Below, piece by piece: positions 33,727-42,949 of a stretch of 60,067 bases of DNA. The first letter of the stretch is position 1. Each line of letters begins with the position of its first letter. A program made the translations under genes and the position numbers. The notes under the pieces were generated by a model. It was not told the origin of the DNA and ran no database searches. It saw only the letters and a program-made list of their open reading frames with translations. Location: the NCBI RefSeq assembly GCF_022690765.1, contig NZ_JALCZA010000022.1, positions 1 through 60,067 of the forward strand, read 5' to 3'. The DNA comes from Anaeromyxobacter oryzisoli. Lineage in GTDB: Bacteria > Myxococcota > Myxococcia > Myxococcales > Anaeromyxobacteraceae.

Positions 33727-36700
33727 TCAGCGCACGACCGCGTCGAACGCCTCGCGGACCGCGGCGGTGACGCGGGCGTACTCGGCCAGGAACCGGTCGC
33801 CCGGCTGGGGTCCGTAGTAGCCGAGGCGGCGGGCCAGCTGGCCGAGGGCCGGGCCGCCCCCGGGGAGGTGGTCGATCGTGAAGTCGTGCACGATCCGGAG
33901 CCGCAGCTCGACGCGGCGCAGGAAGTCGTACCCGCGCGAGAGCGCGTCGAAGTCGGCCTCGCGGAGGAGGCCGGCCGCGCGGAGGCGCCGGAGCGCCTCC
34001 GGCGTCGAGCCGGTGCGGATCTCCGGGTGATCGTGGCCGTGCGCGAGCTGGAGGAACTGGGCGGCGAACTCCACGTCCACCAGGCCGCCGCGCCCGGTCT
34101 TCGGGTTCTTCCCGTGCGAGGCCTCCTTCGCGACCTGGCTCTCCATCCGCTCCCGCATCCGCCGGATCTCGGCGGCGAGGGCGGCTGGGTCCTCGCGGCG
34201 GCCGTAGACCGCGGGCACGATGACCCGGTCGTGGACCTCGCGCCACAGCGCCTCGTCGCCGGCGACGTGCCGCGCGCGCAGCAGCGCCTGCCGCTCCCAG
34301 AGCTGGCTGCGCACCGTGACCTCCGCGCCGGCCTCGCCTCCGCGCACCTCGCCCACGTGGTAGCGGGCGAAGCCCTCGGCGCCGATGACGAGCGCGCCCT
34401 GGTTCCCGGAGGGGCGCAGCCGCGTGTCGATCTGGTAGAGGCGGCCCTCCCGCAGGGGCATCTGGAGGAACGACATGAACCGCTGGGCGAGCCGCGCGTA
34501 GCGCTCGAACCCCGGCGCGCCCGCGCCGCCCGGGTAGATGAAGACGAGGTCGAGGTCCGAGTGGTAGCCGAGCTCGCGCCCGCCGAGCTTCCCCATCCCG
34601 AGGACGCAGAGGCGCCCGGCGGGGAGGACGCCCTTGCGCCGCGCCTCCTCCTCCGCGAGGACGAGGCAGGCCCGGAGGCTCACCTCGGCGAGGTCGGAGA
34701 GCTGGCCGGCGATGCGCGCGAGGTCGAGCGTGCCCGCGATGTCGTGGATCGCGATCCGGAGGATCTCCTCGTTCTTGTAGCGGCGCAGCTCGCCGAGCTG
34801 CCGCTCGAGGAGATCGTCCGGCTCGAGCCCCTCCGGCAGGGCCGCGAGCCGCTCGGCCTCCTCGCGCTGGAACGCGTCCCGTCCCTTCTCGAGGACGACC
34901 TGGTCCTCGCGGAGCAGCGTGTCGATGAGCTCCGGGTGCCGGAGGAAGCGCTTCGAGAGGAAGTCGGAGGTCCCGAAGAGCGAGAGCAGGAGCCGCGCGA
35001 CCCGGCGGCGCTCGGAGAGGATCGCGAAGTAGGGGCCCGGGTTCCGCAGCGCGGCGGCGAAGTCGGCGAGGTGCGAGAGCGCCTGGTCCGGATCGGGCGT
35101 GCCGAGCACGTCGGAGAGGAGCCCCACCGCGGCGACGGGATCCCCGAGGCGCGAGAACGGCGTGGGGCGCCGGGCCATGGCGTCGAGCGCCGCGATCGCC
35201 CGGTCCGGATCGAAGAACCCGCGGCGGACCGCGATCTCCGCGCGCCGCGCCGGCTCCACGTCGGCGTCGGCGAGGAGGGCCAGCTCGGGGTCGAGCTTCA
35301 CCTCCTCGGCGCCGGTCCCGAGGAGCCCCGCGAAGAGCCGCGTCACGTTCTCGCGGTGCGCGCCGAGCGCCGCCTCGAAGGCGGCCTCGTCGGCGTACCC
35401 CATCGACCGGGCGAGGCCGAGCCGCTCGCCGGACGGCGGCAGCCGGTGGGTCTGGGCCCCCTCGACCATCTGGACGTGGTTCTCGGCGCGGCGCAGGAAC
35501 AGGTACGCGTCCGCGAGCTCGTCGCGATCGCGCGCCGGGACGATCCCCGCGAAGAGGAGCCGCTCGAGGGCGGGCAGCACCGCGCGCTCCCGGAGCGCGT
35601 GCCCCTCGGCGCGGCCGCCGTGGAGGAGCTGGAGGGCGGACACGAAGAACTCCACCTCGCGGATGCCGCCCTTGCCGAGCTTCAGGTCCTCCTTGCCCTC
35701 GGCGCCGGCGCGCGCGTCGATGCGCGCCTTCATCGCCTGGATCTCCTCGAGCACGCCGAGGTCGAGGCTGCGCCGCCAGATGAACGGCTCGAGCTGCCGG
35801 AGCAGCTCGTCCCCCGCCGCGAGGTCGCCCGCCGCGGGGCGCGCCTTCACGAGCGCGTTGCGCTCCCAGGAGCGGCCGAACGACTGGTAGTAGAGCTCCG
35901 CCGCCCGGACGCTGTTCACGATGGGGCCGTTCTGGCCGTCCGGCCGGAGGTTCAGGTCCACCCGGAAGACGAAGCCGTCCTCGGTCGGCTTGGCGATGGC
36001 CTCGGTGACGAGCTCGGCGAGCTTCGCGTAGTAGGCGAAGTGCGTGAGCGGCTTCTCGCCGGTGGTCTGGCCGTCGCGGTCGTAGACGTAGATGAGGTCG
36101 ATGTCCGACGAGAAGTTCAGCTCGCGCGCCCCGAGCTTGCCCATCGCGAGGACGCAGAAGCCGGCGCCCGGCTCGCGGCCGGCGAGCCCCTCCGGCGCGC
36201 CGTGCTTCGCGCGCAGCCGCCGGTCGTGGAACCGGATCGCGGCGTCGAGGCACGCGGTGGCGAGCGAGGACAGCTCGGCGGTGACCTCCTTCACCCGCGC
36301 CCGGCGCAGATCGCGCAGCGCGATCCGGACCACCTCGCGCGCGCGCAGCCGGCGGAGGAGCCGGTGGAAGCCGGCGACGTCGTCCGGCGCGAGCCGCCGG
36401 GCGGCGCGGCCGAGGAGGCGGAGCAGGTCGGCCTCGGGGCGCGGGCGGAGCAGCCAGGGCGAGCGCGCGGCGCGGCAGAGGAGGTGCGGGGCGCGGGCGA
36501 GGAGGGCCGGGATCATCGACGACGCGCCGGCGAGCAGCGCGAGCGCGTCGAGGAGGTCCGGCGCGTCGGGGACCGCGCCGGCGCCGTCCACGAAGCGCTC
36601 CACGCCGGCGAGGGCGAGATCGGGGTCCGGCGCGCGCCGGCACGCCGCCACGATCGCGTCGAGGCGGGCGGGGAAGCGCTTGCCGAGCCGGGCGATGCGG

Positions 36701-36768
36701 TCGGCGGAGGCGGGGTCGCGGAGGTCGACGGCGGCGAGGCGAGGGGCGGCGACGGAGGTGGTCTGCAC
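33727..36768 (-). CDS. glnE: Glutamine synthetase adenylyltransferase/deadenylase
   Basis: 1013 residues, the full bifunctional length. Both nucleotidyltransferase halves carry the G-S/x-D-x-D site: GKLGARELNFSSDIDLIYVY in the first and GKLGGRELGYHSDLDLVFIY in the second. GlnE adenylylates and de-adenylylates glutamine synthetase under control of PII and glutamine. A NtrC-type regulator gene lies 68 bases upstream on the same strand. PII and GlnA are not in this window. Confidence 0.96.
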   Translation of the reverse strand: MQTTSVAAPRLAAVDLRDPASADRIARLGKRFPARLDAIVAACRRAPDPDLALAGVERFVDGAGAVPDAPDLLDALALLAGASSMIPALLARAPHLLCRAARSPWLLRPRPEADLLRLLGRAARRLAPDDVAGFHRLLRRLRAREVVRIALRDLRRARVKEVTAELSSLATACLDAAIRFHDRRLRAKHGAPEGLAGREPGAGFCVLAMGKLGARELNFSSDIDLIYVYDRDGQTTGEKPLTHFAYYAKLAELVTEAIAKPTEDGFVFRVDLNLRPDGQNGPIVNSVRAAELYYQSFGRSWERNALVKARPAAGDLAAGDELLRQLEPFIWRRSLDLGVLEEIQAMKARIDARAGAEGKEDLKLGKGGIREVEFFVSALQLLHGGRAEGHALRERAVLPALERLLFAGIVPARDRDELADAYLFLRRAENHVQMVEGAQTHRLPPSGERLGLARSMGYADEAAFEAALGAHRENVTRLFAGLLGTGAEEVKLDPELALLADADVEPARRAEIAVRRGFFDPDRAIAALDAMARRPTPFSRLGDPVAAVGLLSDVLGTPDPDQALSHLADFAAALRNPGPYFAILSERRRVARLLLSLFGTSDFLSKRFLRHPELIDTLLREDQVVLEKGRDAFQREEAERLAALPEGLEPDDLLERQLGELRRYKNEEILRIAIHDIAGTLDLARIAGQLSDLAEVSLRACLVLAEEEARRKGVLPAGRLCVLGMGKLGGRELGYHSDLDLVFIYPGGAGAPGFERYARLAQRFMSFLQMPLREGRLYQIDTRLRPSGNQGALVIGAEGFARYHVGEVRGGEAGAEVTVRSQLWERQALLRARHVAGDEALWREVHDRVIVPAVYGRREDPAALAAEIRRMRERMESQVAKEASHGKNPKTGRGGLVDVEFAAQFLQLAHGHDHPEIRTGSTPEALRRLRAAGLLREADFDALSRGYDFLRRVELRLRIVHDFTIDHLPGGGPALGQLARRLGYYGPQPGDRFLAEYARVTAAVREAFDAVVR

Positions 36769-36835
36769 GGAGGGCCATCATAGCGCCGCCCCGCCCGCGC
36801 CCGCCGCGTGGGCGCCGGACCGCGGTCGCCGGGGC

Positions 36836-38266
36836 TCAGCCCTCGTCTTCGTCGCCGGCCGCCGCCTGCGCCGGGCCGCGACCCGCCCGCGAGAGGCCGT
36901 GCTGCTTGATCTTCTTGTGGAGGTTCGTGCGCTCGACCCCCAGGGCCTGGGCGGCCTGGGTGATGTTCCAGTCGTGCTCCTCGAGCTTCTTCAGGATGTA
37001 GTCGCGCTCCACCAGGTCGCGGAGCTCGCGGAGCGGCACCTCGCCGTAGCGCGAGAGGTCGGCGGCGCCCGCGGCGGCGGGCGGCGGGGCGGCGCGCGGC
37101 CCGACCCCCTCCGGCACGTCGGCGGCGGTGATCCGGTCGCCGCTCATGATCACCATCCGCTCGCACACGTTGCGCAGCTCGCGGACGTTCCCCGGCCAGC
37201 GGTACGCGCGGAGCCGCTGGTACACCTCGGGGTCCACCGGCTTCGGCCGGAACCCGTTCTCCCGGACGGCGAGCTGGAAGAAGCGCTCGGCGAGGAGCGG
37301 GACGTCCTCGAGCCGCTCGCGGAGGGCGGGCGCGCGGAGCGGGACGACGTTCAGCCGGAAGTAGAGGTCCTCGCGGAAGGTGCCCTCGCGGACCTCCGCC
37401 TCGAGGTCCTTGTTCGTCGCCGCGACGACGCGCACGTCCACCGTGAACGCCTTCTCGCTGCCCACCCGCACGATCTCGCCGGTCTGGAGGGCGCGGAGCA
37501 CCTTCGCCTGGGCGGAGAGGCTCATGTCGCCGATCTCGTCGAGGAAGAGCGTGCCGCCGTGGGCGACCTCGAACTGGCCGCGGCGGCGGGCGCCGGCGCC
37601 GGAGAAGCTCCCCTTCTCGTGGCCGAACAGCTCGGACTCGATGAGCTCGCCGGGGATCGCCGCGCAGTTCACCTTCACGAACGGCCCGGCGGCGCGCTTG
37701 GACTCCCGGTGGATCTCCGCGGCGATGAGTTCCTTGCCGGTGCCGGACTCGCCGGTGACGAGGACCCGGCCGCTGGTCGGGGCGACCTTGGCGAGGTCCT
37801 CTCGGAGCCGCTGCATCGCCGGGCTCTCGCCGAGCATCTCGTCGGCGAAGCGCCGCTCGCGGGCGCCGAGGGCCTGGACCCGCTCCTCCAGGGTCCGCCG
37901 CGCCAGGGCGTTGCGGACCGAGACGAGCACCCGGTCCCGGTCCACCGGCTTCGAGAAGAAGTCGGCGGCGCCGCGCTTCACGGCGTCCACCACGTCGCTG
38001 GTGTCGGCGTGGCCGGAGATCACGATGACGGGGAGGTCGCGCCAGAGCTCGCGCGCCCTGGAGAGCAGGGTGAGGCCATCCATCCCGGGGAGGCGGATGT
38101 CGAAGATGCCGAGGTCCACCGGCTCCGCCTCGAGGAACCTCAGGGCGTCCTCGCCGCTCTCCGCCTCGGCGACCTCGTAGCCCTCCGGCTCGAGCACCAT
38201 CCGGAGGGAACGGCGGATGTTCTTCTCGTCGTCGACGACCAGGACGGTGGGCTTGCTCGGGTCCAT
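36836..38266 (-). CDS. NtrC-family sigma-54-dependent response regulator
   Basis: 476 residues. Receiver domain (5-120) with D12, D13, phosphoacceptor D56 and the conserved Lys in FFSKPVDRD. AAA+ domain with Walker A GESGTGKE and Walker B GGTLFLDEIGD. A Fis-type helix-turn-helix lies near the end (NITQAAQALGVERTNLHKKI). The sigma-54 contact loop, normally GAFTGA, is GSFSGA here. No partner kinase is adjacent. Position before glnE suggests, but does not prove, a link to nitrogen control. Confidence 0.93.
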   Translation of the reverse strand: MDPSKPTVLVVDDEKNIRRSLRMVLEPEGYEVAEAESGEDALRFLEAEPVDLGIFDIRLPGMDGLTLLSRARELWRDLPVIVISGHADTSDVVDAVKRGAADFFSKPVDRDRVLVSVRNALARRTLEERVQALGARERRFADEMLGESPAMQRLREDLAKVAPTSGRVLVTGESGTGKELIAAEIHRESKRAAGPFVKVNCAAIPGELIESELFGHEKGSFSGAGARRRGQFEVAHGGTLFLDEIGDMSLSAQAKVLRALQTGEIVRVGSEKAFTVDVRVVAATNKDLEAEVREGTFREDLYFRLNVVPLRAPALRERLEDVPLLAERFFQLAVRENGFRPKPVDPEVYQRLRAYRWPGNVRELRNVCERMVIMSGDRITAADVPEGVGPRAAPPPAAAGAADLSRYGEVPLRELRDLVERDYILKKLEEHDWNITQAAQALGVERTNLHKKIKQHGLSRAGRGPAQAAAGDEDEG

Positions 38267-38389
38267 GCGGGGGCGAGTATAGGCCGGTCCCCGGGGCCGG
38301 CGCCCGATCGTGTGCTCCGGGCGCCGGCCGCCGACCGCCGGTACGTCCAACCTTCCTCGCGCGCCTCGCGCTCGTCGGAGGGTCGGCCG

Positions 38390-39784
38390 CTACAGCGACT
38401 TCAGGTACTCGATCAAGTCCTTCTTCTCGTCGTCGGACAGGCCGAGATGGAAGCGTTCATTGTAGCTGTCGACGAGCTCGAGGAGCTCCTTGAACCGCCC
38501 ATCGTGGTAGAAGCGGCCCTTGTTCTGCGGCGACATGAACAGCCCGCGCTCGCGCACGAACAGCCCCGCCAGGTTCATCGTCCGGTACGCGCGGCCGGGC
38601 GCGCGGTCGGCCTCGAAGCCGTCGATCTTCAGCTCATCGGCCGAGTGCTGATTCCAGCCCGGCTCCGTCCACAGCGGTTTGTGGTGGCAGCTGTTGCAAT
38701 TGGCCTTGCCGCTGAACAGCTCGCCGCCGCGGGCAGCCGCAGCCGGATCGAAGTCGGTGCCAGGGCGCGGCTGCACGGCCGGCAGCGCCAGCTGGTAGAA
38801 GTGCAGCGCGGCCAGCTTGCTGGTGACCTGATCCTCGTCGGGATCGACCGAGACGTGCCCCAGCTTGGCCGCGGCGGCGATCGGGAACTGGTTCGCGTCG
38901 TCGAACCGCTCGTCGAAGAACGTCCCGATCCCGTGCAGCTCGTTCACGGCCACGAAAGCGTTCCAGTACGTCACCGTGCCCCAGCCGCCGGTCCACGTAT
39001 GCAGGTTGTGACCAGAAAGGCCCTGCGCGTTGGGGATCAAGACGGCGCCGGAGACGTTCGTCGCCGTGACGACCCCGTTCGTGACCTGCTTCGGATTGAA
39101 CGCCTTGCCGTCGAGGAACAGCTCGGCGTCGAACTTGCCAGGCCCCCAGCTCTCCAGCACCTTGCGAACGTCGTCCGCGCCGATACCCGAGTTCTGCGGG
39201 GCCAGCCTCAGCAGCTCGACCACCGGCTGCAGATCCGGCGCCGCAGCGATGATGGCGCCGACGTTCAGGTCCCGGTTCGCGAGGCCGTCGATCCGCTTGC
39301 CGATACCTGGTGCGACGGAATCGTCCACGGTCGAGTGGCACAGCGCGCACGTGAAGCCGACCTTGCGCAGGCTGCCCCCCTCGAACGAGCCAACCACGCC
39401 CAGCACGGCGTTCTGCTCGAGCAGCTGCAGCGTCACGGCGGGATCGTCGAGGTTCACCTTGCCGCCGTTGATCGCCTCGACGATGCGAGGCGAGAGCGCC
39501 TCGGCGTCCACCTTCAACCCGAGCGCCAGCGCGTCCCGTGGCGTGAGGCTGCCGACCGCCTGCTGGATCCCGAGCTTGTCGGTCCAGAACGCCTCGTCGC
39601 CGTACGTGTCGAACCGGAAGATCTTCCGTCCTTGGTCGATCAGTTGCTTCGCGTTCTCTTCGGCGTCACCGAGGAACCTGGATTCGGTCGCGGCGTCGTG
39701 CTTCGCGCGTGGCGAGGCGACCGCAGTCGTCAGCAGGACCACCGCAGCGGCGAGAAACAACGGCGATGCGTAGCGCAGTTTCAT
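38390..39784 (-). CDS. Di-heme c-type cytochrome, cytochrome-c-peroxidase/MauG-like
   Basis: 464 residues. The signal peptide is MKLRYASPLFLAAAVVLLTT AVA. Two heme sites lie in FTCALCHST and ANCNSCHHK, about 230 residues apart, followed by the family end GRFYHDGRFKELLELVDSYN. Periplasmic enzymes of this type reduce peroxide or oxidise other substrates. Leucine is read mostly by CTG here, whereas neighbours use CTC, which suggests later arrival by transfer. ATG at 39784. There is no cytochrome partner gene in the same operon. Confidence 0.87.
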   Translation of the reverse strand: MKLRYASPLFLAAAVVLLTTAVASPRAKHDAATESRFLGDAEENAKQLIDQGRKIFRFDTYGDEAFWTDKLGIQQAVGSLTPRDALALGLKVDAEALSPRIVEAINGGKVNLDDPAVTLQLLEQNAVLGVVGSFEGGSLRKVGFTCALCHSTVDDSVAPGIGKRIDGLANRDLNVGAIIAAAPDLQPVVELLRLAPQNSGIGADDVRKVLESWGPGKFDAELFLDGKAFNPKQVTNGVVTATNVSGAVLIPNAQGLSGHNLHTWTGGWGTVTYWNAFVAVNELHGIGTFFDERFDDANQFPIAAAAKLGHVSVDPDEDQVTSKLAALHFYQLALPAVQPRPGTDFDPAAAARGGELFSGKANCNSCHHKPLWTEPGWNQHSADELKIDGFEADRAPGRAYRTMNLAGLFVRERGLFMSPQNKGRFYHDGRFKELLELVDSYNERFHLGLSDDEKKDLIEYLKSL

Positions 39785-40183
39785 CCTTCCCCCCTCGGCA
39801 CGAGTCTCCAGCGGCGTCGCGGGCGATCGGGGGTGATGCCACTGTCGATGAAGAAGCCGCTCCGGGCCGGGTGCTCGGTCGTGGTGACCGCCCCGCCACC
39901 AGGCTCCCCGGTACCCGCCGGCGCCTGCGCCGGACGTGCTCCGGCTGCCGAGCCACGGCCGCTCCACGATTCGACGTCATGTCCATCCGCGCTGTCCCGA
40001 CCGCTCGTGCAGCCGGAACGTTGACATCGCCGCGAGCGCCTGAGCAGCACCCGGATCGCATGCCGCCGATCGCCCGGTGGTCGGCTCACGAGCGTCGAGG
40101 GGATCGCCCGGCGCATCGTGGGCCGAGGAGCCGCTCGCCCCCGCGTCGGCGCGCGACGTGACGAGCCGGAAGGCGCCGGCGGA
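39785..40183. other. Intergenic stretch upstream of the di-heme gene
   Basis: About 400 bases with no supported gene. Open frames here are arginine-rich and lack coding pattern. The region should hold the promoter of the di-heme gene, but no consensus boxes stand out. The composition is mixed, which fits a junction of transferred DNA. Confidence 0.4.
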
Positions 40184-41542
40184 CTACCGCACGTGGAAGA
40201 AGCCGGCCAGCGCCCTCATCTCGCCCGCCTGCTCGGCCAGCCCGGTCGCCGTCGAGGACATCTCCTCGGCGGCGGCGGCCTGCTGCTGCACCACCTCGTT
40301 CAGCTGCCGCACGGCGCCCCCGACCTGGTCGGCGCCCGCCGACTGCTCGCGCGAGGACGCGGTGATCTCCTGGACCAGCTCGGCCGTCCGCTGGATGCCG
40401 GGGATGAGGGCGTCGATGAGCCGGCCGCTCCGCTCGGCCACCTCGACGCTCGACCCGGCGAGCCTGGAGATCTCCTTCGCCGCATGCTGCGAGCGCTCCG
40501 CCAGCTTGCGCACCTCCGACGCGACCACGGCGAAGCCGCGGCCGTGATCCCCCGCCCGCGCCGCCTCGATGGCGGCGTTGAGCGCGAGGAGGTTGGTCTG
40601 GTAGGCGATCTCCTCCACGATTCCGATCTTCTCGGCGATCTGGCGCATGGCGTGCACGGCGGCTGCCACGGCCTCGCCGCCTTCGCGCGCCGACGCCGCG
40701 GATCGCAGCGCGATCTCCTCGGTCTGGTTCGCGTTCTCGGCGTTCTGCCGGATGGACCCCTGCATCGCCTCGATGGCGGCGGAGACCTCCTTCGTGGTGG
40801 TCGCCTGCGCGCTGGTCCCGTCCGACAGCTGACGCGCGCCACCCTCGATCTGCTGGCTCCACGCCGCGACGCCGTCGGCGACGCCCTGGACCTTCACGAC
40901 GACGTCGCGGAGCCGTCCGACCATCGCCTTCATGCTCCCGAGCAGCTGCCCCAGCTCGTCGGAGCGGGTCGCCTCGACCTGCACGCCGAGATCGCCGTCG
41001 GCGAGCCTCCCGGTCACCTGCACCGCCGACCGGAGCGGCCCGGTGATCCCGCGGATCAGCGCGACCATCCCGGCGCCGAAGAGCGCCATGGCGAAGAGGA
41101 CCGCGACGCACGCGATGCCCGCGTCGGCGCGCAGCCCCTTCGTGATCGCGTCGGTGCGATAGCCGATCCGCAGCGCACCCACGACGACCCCCTGGGAGCT
41201 CTCGAGCTTCCGCTCGAAGACCGCGATCGAGGAGAGGTCGCCGGGCACGCCGTCCTTCGTCAGGGGCTGGCCCTTCTCGTCCGCCACCCAGACGAAGGCG
41301 ACGTCGGGATCCTTCTTGACGTTGGCCACCAGCCGGTCGAGCGCGATGAAGTCGAAGTTCTCGACGTAACCGCTCCCGACGTTCTCCACGAGCGCCGCGA
41401 CGGCGCTCCCCTTCGAGTCGAGGGAGGCGTGGATGGCCCTCGCGCTGCGGTTCGCCAGGAAGAGCCCCAGCCCGCCCACCGCGAGCACCACGAGGGCGAG
41501 GGTGGTCGCGATGAAGCGCGAGGCAATGGAGCGGGAGCGCAT
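40184..41542 (-). CDS. Methyl-accepting chemotaxis protein
   Basis: 452 residues. First span about 8-29; a periplasmic domain of about 110 residues; second span about 145-165; a HAMP stretch; then the cytoplasmic signalling coil. The conserved hairpin tip [20 protein letters not shown] and [20 protein letters not shown] are present. The sensor part ([17 protein letters not shown]) resembles a single-Cache-like fold. The next gene downstream in the reading direction is the di-heme protein; upstream on the same strand, 64 bases away, is a PhnD-like binding protein that could be its ligand carrier. Confidence 0.93.
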   Translation of the reverse strand: MRSRSIASRFIATTLALVVLAVGGLGLFLANRSARAIHASLDSKGSAVAALVENVGSGYVENFDFIALDRLVANVKKDPDVAFVWVADEKGQPLTKDGVPGDLSSIAVFERKLESSQGVVVGALRIGYRTDAITKGLRADAGIACVAVLFAMALFGAGMVALIRGITGPLRSAVQVTGRLADGDLGVQVEATRSDELGQLLGSMKAMVGRLRDVVVKVQGVADGVAAWSQQIEGGARQLSDGTSAQATTTKEVSAAIEAMQGSIRQNAENANQTEEIALRSAASAREGGEAVAAAVHAMRQIAEKIGIVEEIAYQTNLLALNAAIEAARAGDHGRGFAVVASEVRKLAERSQHAAKEISRLAGSSVEVAERSGRLIDALIPGIQRTAELVQEITASSREQSAGADQVGGAVRQLNEVVQQQAAAAEEMSSTATGLAEQAGEMRALAGFFHVR

Positions 41543-41606
41543 GGATGCGGTCCTCCGTGCCGCGCCGGAGCGACTCGAGTCGGCGGGCGGCCCGTAGCGG
41601 AGAGTT

Positions 41607-42458
41607 CTAGAACTGGAAGTCGAACGCCTTCGTCACGCCCGCCTCCTTGATCATCGCCATGGTCGGCTCGTAGTCCTTCGCGGTCGCGGCGGCGAAGCCG
41701 GTGATGTCGAGGGCGGAGCGGGCCGCCTGGGCCTCGGCCGACCCGTCGGACGCGAGCCCGAGCAGGAGCACGAGGAGCCGTCGCGCGGCCGCCTTGTCGA
41801 CCCGGGCCGAGATGACGAGGCCGCCGTCCGGGTGCTGCCGATGGTCGCCGCCGACCTGGACGAGCTGGGGGTACTTCGACTGCTCCCTCGCCCAGACGTG
41901 GTTCTTGACGATCGCGACGTCGGCCCTGCCGCGCGCGAGGGCGTCGAGGGCCGCGCCGTGCGAGGCGGCGAGGAGCACCGCGGCCGCCGTCGAGGGGCCG
42001 AACGAGCGGAAGTAGAACTCGCCCCCCGCGGCGAGCGGCGAGCAGATCACCCGCCTGCCGGCGAACCACCCGGCGGTCCCGTCGAACCTCGGGCTTCCCC
42101 TCGGCGCGACGACGACGGCCGAGTAGCTCTTCACTCCCTTCGCGCCGAGGGACCTGGCGAACGGCTCGACGGCTCCCTTCAGCATCATCGCGCAGCTGAC
42201 GCCCGAGCCGCCGAACATCGCGTCGACCGATCCGGCGGCGAACAGGTCCGTGGCGGACTGGTAGTTGGGGACGGTGACGAACTTCGCGGGGAACCCCTTC
42301 TTCCCGAGGTAGTCGAGCAGCGGCTGGTACTTCCTGGCGTCGCCGGACTGAGCCTGCATGATCGCGACCCTGAACTCGGCGGCCTGGGCGGCGGTCGCGG
42401 TCGTCAGGGCGAGGAGGAGCGCTGCTGCGCGCAGAAGGATCTTCGCGAGGCTCGTCAC
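41607..42458 (-). CDS. PhnD-like periplasmic substrate-binding protein
   Basis: 283 residues from a GTG start. The signal peptide is [20 protein letters not shown]. The chain [23 protein letters not shown], with [22 protein letters not shown], is the phosphonate/phosphite-type binding fold. No permease or ATPase gene is adjacent, so it may serve the chemoreceptor located 64 bases downstream rather than a transporter. The frame is open further upstream without coding character. Confidence 0.85.
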   Translation of the reverse strand: MTSLAKILLRAAALLLALTTATAAQAAEFRVAIMQAQSGDARKYQPLLDYLGKKGFPAKFVTVPNYQSATDLFAAGSVDAMFGGSGVSCAMMLKGAVEPFARSLGAKGVKSYSAVVVAPRGSPRFDGTAGWFAGRRVICSPLAAGGEFYFRSFGPSTAAAVLLAASHGAALDALARGRADVAIVKNHVWAREQSKYPQLVQVGGDHRQHPDGGLVISARVDKAAARRLLVLLLGLASDGSAEAQAARSALDITGFAAATAKDYEPTMAMIKEAGVTKAFDFQF

Positions 42459-42949
42459 GGTTGGTCTCCTGGAAGACTGCACCACGGCGGTAGGCGGGGG
42501 CGATGGCTCGGCGCCGCTCGCCGCGTGCGAAGCGCGTGCCGCCGGAGCGTGGCAAAATACGCGCACTCTCTGGCGTTCGATTCGATGCTGCGGACGCCAA
42601 TCATCGAGATTTCGCAAACCGAAGGCGCGCGATTACCCCCACCTGATCGCTGCGAATGGGGCGTTACACCCACTGCGCTCCTTTGCCGCAAACCCGAGAG
42701 GGACGCTGCGAGGGCATCACCCAGCGTGGAGCAGCCGCGGACACCGGGCGACGCGCTCGTATCACCATGAACGATTGGTGTACGGACCGTGCGCTCGTTC
42801 CATGGTGCCGCGGACTTCCGCAGGCTGCGGCCCTCGGCGACAAGATGCCGCGTCGCGATCGACGAGACGAATGTGCAAGCCTTTCGGGTCACGTCGTCCG
42901 TCCCCGCAGGGAGTCCAGGTGAACCTGGCGGGACGCGCCGGCGAGGACG
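42459..42949. other. Intergenic stretch between divergent genes
   Basis: About 490 bases between the PhnD-like gene and the multiheme cytochrome, which point away from each other. The first half is less GC-rich than average, as expected for promoters. I examined 42830-42940 for a GEMM-type riboswitch because such elements precede multiheme cytochromes in Geobacter; the required GGCAAACC-type core is not there. Confidence 0.4.

Noticed and set aside
33469-36783. Long plus-strand ORF opposite glnE
   Set aside because: A shadow frame of glnE; its text is Glu/Arg/Ala/Leu-rich and without family motifs.
42830-42945. Possible GEMM (cyclic dinucleotide) riboswitch before the multiheme cytochrome
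   Set aside because: A GTGCAAGCC stretch resembles part of the motif, but the GGCAAACC core and the second conserved stem are absent.
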